Source of the DNA: Liolophura sinensis
Lineage: Eukaryota; Mollusca; Polyplacophora; Chitonida; Chitonidae
NCBI RefSeq assembly: GCF_032854445.1
Contig: NC_088307.1
Location: 7,144,017-7,208,016, forward strand
Reading direction: 5' to 3'
DNA length: 64,000 nt
Shown here: positions 62,135 through 64,000 of the stretch, piece by piece
How positions within the stretch are numbered: the stretch's first letter is position 1
Layout: the number at the start of each line of letters is the position of its first letter
Translations under genes and position numbers: made by a program
The notes under the pieces: generated by a model
Databases searched by the model: none
What the model was told of the DNA's origin: nothing
Seen by the model: the letters and a program-made list of their open reading frames with translations, nothing else

Positions 62135-62461
62135 TTTCACTTCAAGTTCCCGGGAGATAACGTGTGCTGCAGAGTCACGCGAGAATTGTTGCTTAGGGAA
62201 CGTTGAAAGATGGCGGGGTTGTTTTGAGGGAAAATGTGTACTTTTGAAAGTGAATGTGTAACACGGAGGGAATGGTAAATGGTCCTTTTGTAGTTTTTCC
62301 AAGTTTGTGATTTCGTTGTTGCTTTAAGCGAAGTATATTTTGGAAATAAACATTACAATCGACAGATTTGAAATCGAGCACACTTTTACAACAACAACAA
62401 CATAGTGAAGCAGTCAACGCGATTGGATCGGGCACTTTATCGGACACGGGACAGCCTGACG
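62135..62461. promoter_or_regulatory. Bidirectional promoter interval between PSMD5 and the CCDC180-like gene
   Basis: The two start codons point away from each other with 327 bp between them. No TATA box is obvious on either side. A 'gatggcgg' string near 62210 resembles a YY1-type element reading toward PSMD5. Both 5' UTRs must lie in this interval unless further upstream exons exist. Confidence 0.6.
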
Positions 62462-63262
62462 ATGTCCGCGGAAGTAAAGCCCTCAGCGAGGGTGGTACCC
62501 AGTGGGAAAGTGTACAGACAGATGTTTGATGCCCAGGTAAGTTAATCAAAAAGAAACTCTTCAAGAAGTTTCATTTGTTCTTAGGCCCGAAAGGAGTTGG
62601 AGTCTTTCGGGGCTAATTTGTTCTGGAGTCAATTGGCCTATACATGTATTTTCATTGGCCTATATTTTTATGCAGCATGTAGTTATATTGTCATTTACTC
62701 ACTTCATTTGATTAAGCCAGCTTTAATTTTATTTTATTGCATTCTGTTCCCCTTCATGGGTATCCAGTTCTGAAGCAGGACTACATGCGCGTAGGCCTAC
62801 ATGTAGCTGCTCAACATGGCAGCTGTTTGAGGAGCATGTACCGTGGAAGCCTTCGTGGCTATAATAAATCAGTTGTAAAACAAGTCGTTAGGTTGGTATC
62901 TTTTATTTGTATGAGACTTGTTTGATAACAAAGAGAATCAGCCTAGACCTTTGTTGAGTACGAAATTAATACTGTTAGCGTCAAGGCTCCAACAACGCTA
63001 GGCTAAGAAAAGGAGTTGGAGTCTTTCGGGGCTACACTTACCATTAACATACTTACGGTTGGCTTGGCATTGTGCAGGTTCAGCTTACCCAGAGCCTATC
63101 AAAGGGACGACGAGAACCGACGATCATCTCACGGGAGGATGGAATACCTCTGGTGCGGAGTGAGCAGAGGGACGGGCTTAATGGCTTTCTCAACAGCAGA
63201 CAGAAGACCTGGGTGGACTGCTTCCCTAACGACCCTCACACAGAAAACCCTGTGCTCTACAA
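62462..63262 (+). CDS. First two coding exons of a probable CCDC180-like coiled-coil protein (partial)
   Basis: Exon 1 (62462-62536) encodes MSAEVKPSARVVPSGKV, then YRQMFDAQ, with donor CAG|GTAAGT. Exon 2 (63078-63262, acceptor TGTGCAG, donor AA|GTAGGC) continues VQLTQSLSKGRREP and ends 'WVDCFPNDPHTENPVLY'. The phases agree (0, then 2). From memory, the N-terminal 'VYRQMF.AQVQL' and the later 'W..C...D...ENPVL' pattern resemble vertebrate CCDC180, a long coiled-coil protein. I cannot verify this, and only 86 residues are visible. The remainder lies beyond the window. Confidence 0.55.
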
Positions 63263-63289
63263 GTAGGCTCCCATGTATTTGACTGTTTT

Positions 63290-63840
63290 TTGTTTTATTG
63301 ATGGTTAATGCCATCAGTAAAACATGTTACATGTGATCATCTTTATGGCTGGAGGAATTGGATTGCCCAAGATATATATATAGGGTGTCCCAGAAGTCGC
63401 GCACCATCAAGGTTGAGGTTGAATGCTTGAGCTACAGAGTGGTGTGTTGCCCCATCTCTTCCAAACATAAAAACCAATTCAGCTCTTTCTTGTACTGTCA
63501 GTTTATTAGCCAGAATTAACTCTGAAAGAGAGAAAAAAAATTTAAAATCAGTATTAAATCTGAAAGACAGAAAAAAAATGAAAATCAGGATGGTGCACAA
63601 CTTCTGGGACACCCTGTATAAGTGTGTATGTTTGTGCTCCATATTGGTGCAAAACAAACGGTCTTCAAGAAATGTTATACTGCTCAAATGACCATAGCAT
63701 ATCAGCGTCATCAACCACTTATTGTCACCAAGGCCCCTACAGACAGTTAGAGCTAGGAATTTACAGGTTTTGTGGCACAAGCTGGTTTTGAACCCAAAAA
63801 TTGTGTGTCATAGCTTATCCATTTTGCCATGGCACACTCT
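63290..63840 (+). repeat. Dispersed repeat family C copy, split by a mariner-like element
   Basis: 'atggctggaggaattggatt' 'gcccaag' precedes the insertion, and 'ctccatattggtgcaaaaca', 'cttattgtcaccaaggcccc' and 'agctggttttgaaccc' follow it in family order. Confidence 0.75.
63382..63615 (-). mobile_element. Mariner-like non-autonomous element with a transposase N-terminal remnant
   Basis: The inverted ends are 'agggtgtcccagaagt' at the left and 'acttctgggacaccct' at the right, with about 24 bp of matching sequence on each side. On the minus strand the interior encodes 'LTVQERAELVFMFGRDG' 'ATHHSVAQAFN', which resembles the helix-turn-helix start of mariner-type or DUF4817-type transposases. 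At 234 bp it cannot encode a full enzyme. TA flanks the right end. It is inserted in a family C repeat. Confidence 0.8.
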
Positions 63841-64000
63841 CAAGTGTGAGTTAATACTGACAAAATATGACTGTGGTTTACAAGTATTCGCAGGTGACAT
63901 ATTTTGTGTTTAACATACGACTAGTGCTGAACGTACTGTAAATGACCTAAAGTTTGCATGTGAATTACTGTTATTTACTCTCACACGATCTGAGTTGGCT

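Noticed and set aside
1-64000. CRISPR arrays, operons or bacterial insertion sequences
   Set aside because: The arrays have no unique spacers of constant length, and spliced genes, SINEs and long introns show this is animal nuclear DNA.

Overview
The window is animal nuclear DNA. It is AT-rich and gene-poor, with long introns and many interspersed and tandem repeats. The dominant short interspersed element (called SINE-A here) has a tRNA-like head and an AAATAAATA tail. From general knowledge it resembles SINEs of molluscs or other lophotrochozoans, and a large somatomedin-B/seven-helix receptor of the kind common in lophotrochozoans points the same way. I therefore read the window as a lophotrochozoan, most likely a mollusc, without being able to name the species. 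One assembly gap of 200 N lies at 49618-49817.

Layout. Positions 1-28576 hold the 5' part of a minus-strand gene of unknown identity. Three phase-compatible exons (28467-28576, 25615-25724, 13523-13637) encode a degenerate EF-hand-like protein. Its exon 2 donor and exon 3 acceptor have each been amplified into satellite arrays inside intron 2. The rest of this part is satellites, a 494-bp foldback element, MITE-like elements and SINEs. Positions 28577-37434 are intergenic. They contain palindromes, a GATATC-rich degenerate repeat and a GC-richer 2.8-kb element with inverted ends, which carries a broken virus-type packaging-ATPase relic and a reverse-transcriptase fragment.

Positions 37435-47480 are a plus-strand receptor gene. 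It has a TATA box, a short signal-peptide exon, a 5.6-kb intron filled by a (TCACCATAATCATCG)-like minisatellite riddled with SINEs, and one 3.9-kb exon. The exon encodes a furin site, a somatomedin-B domain, a long ectodomain and seven helices. Positions 47500-52641 are intergenic repeats.

Positions 52642-62134 hold a complete eight-exon PSMD5 gene on the minus strand. It encodes 503 residues and all splice phases agree. Its introns contain several SINEs, a decayed duplicate of exon 3, a 40-bp duplication of the exon 5 acceptor, and a SINE inserted exactly at the exon 5 donor. Head to head with it, 328 bp between the two start codons, begins a plus-strand gene that looks like CCDC180; only its first two coding exons are in the window.

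The recurring theme is tandem or insertional remodelling at splice junctions. Two satellites grow out of exon/intron boundaries of one gene, and a small duplication and a SINE insertion sit at splice sites of another. Functionally, PSMD5 is a proteasome base-assembly chaperone, the receptor is a secreted-domain/seven-helix surface protein, and the CCDC180-like gene probably encodes a coiled-coil protein. No operon-like relation exists apart from the shared PSMD5/CCDC180-like promoter interval.
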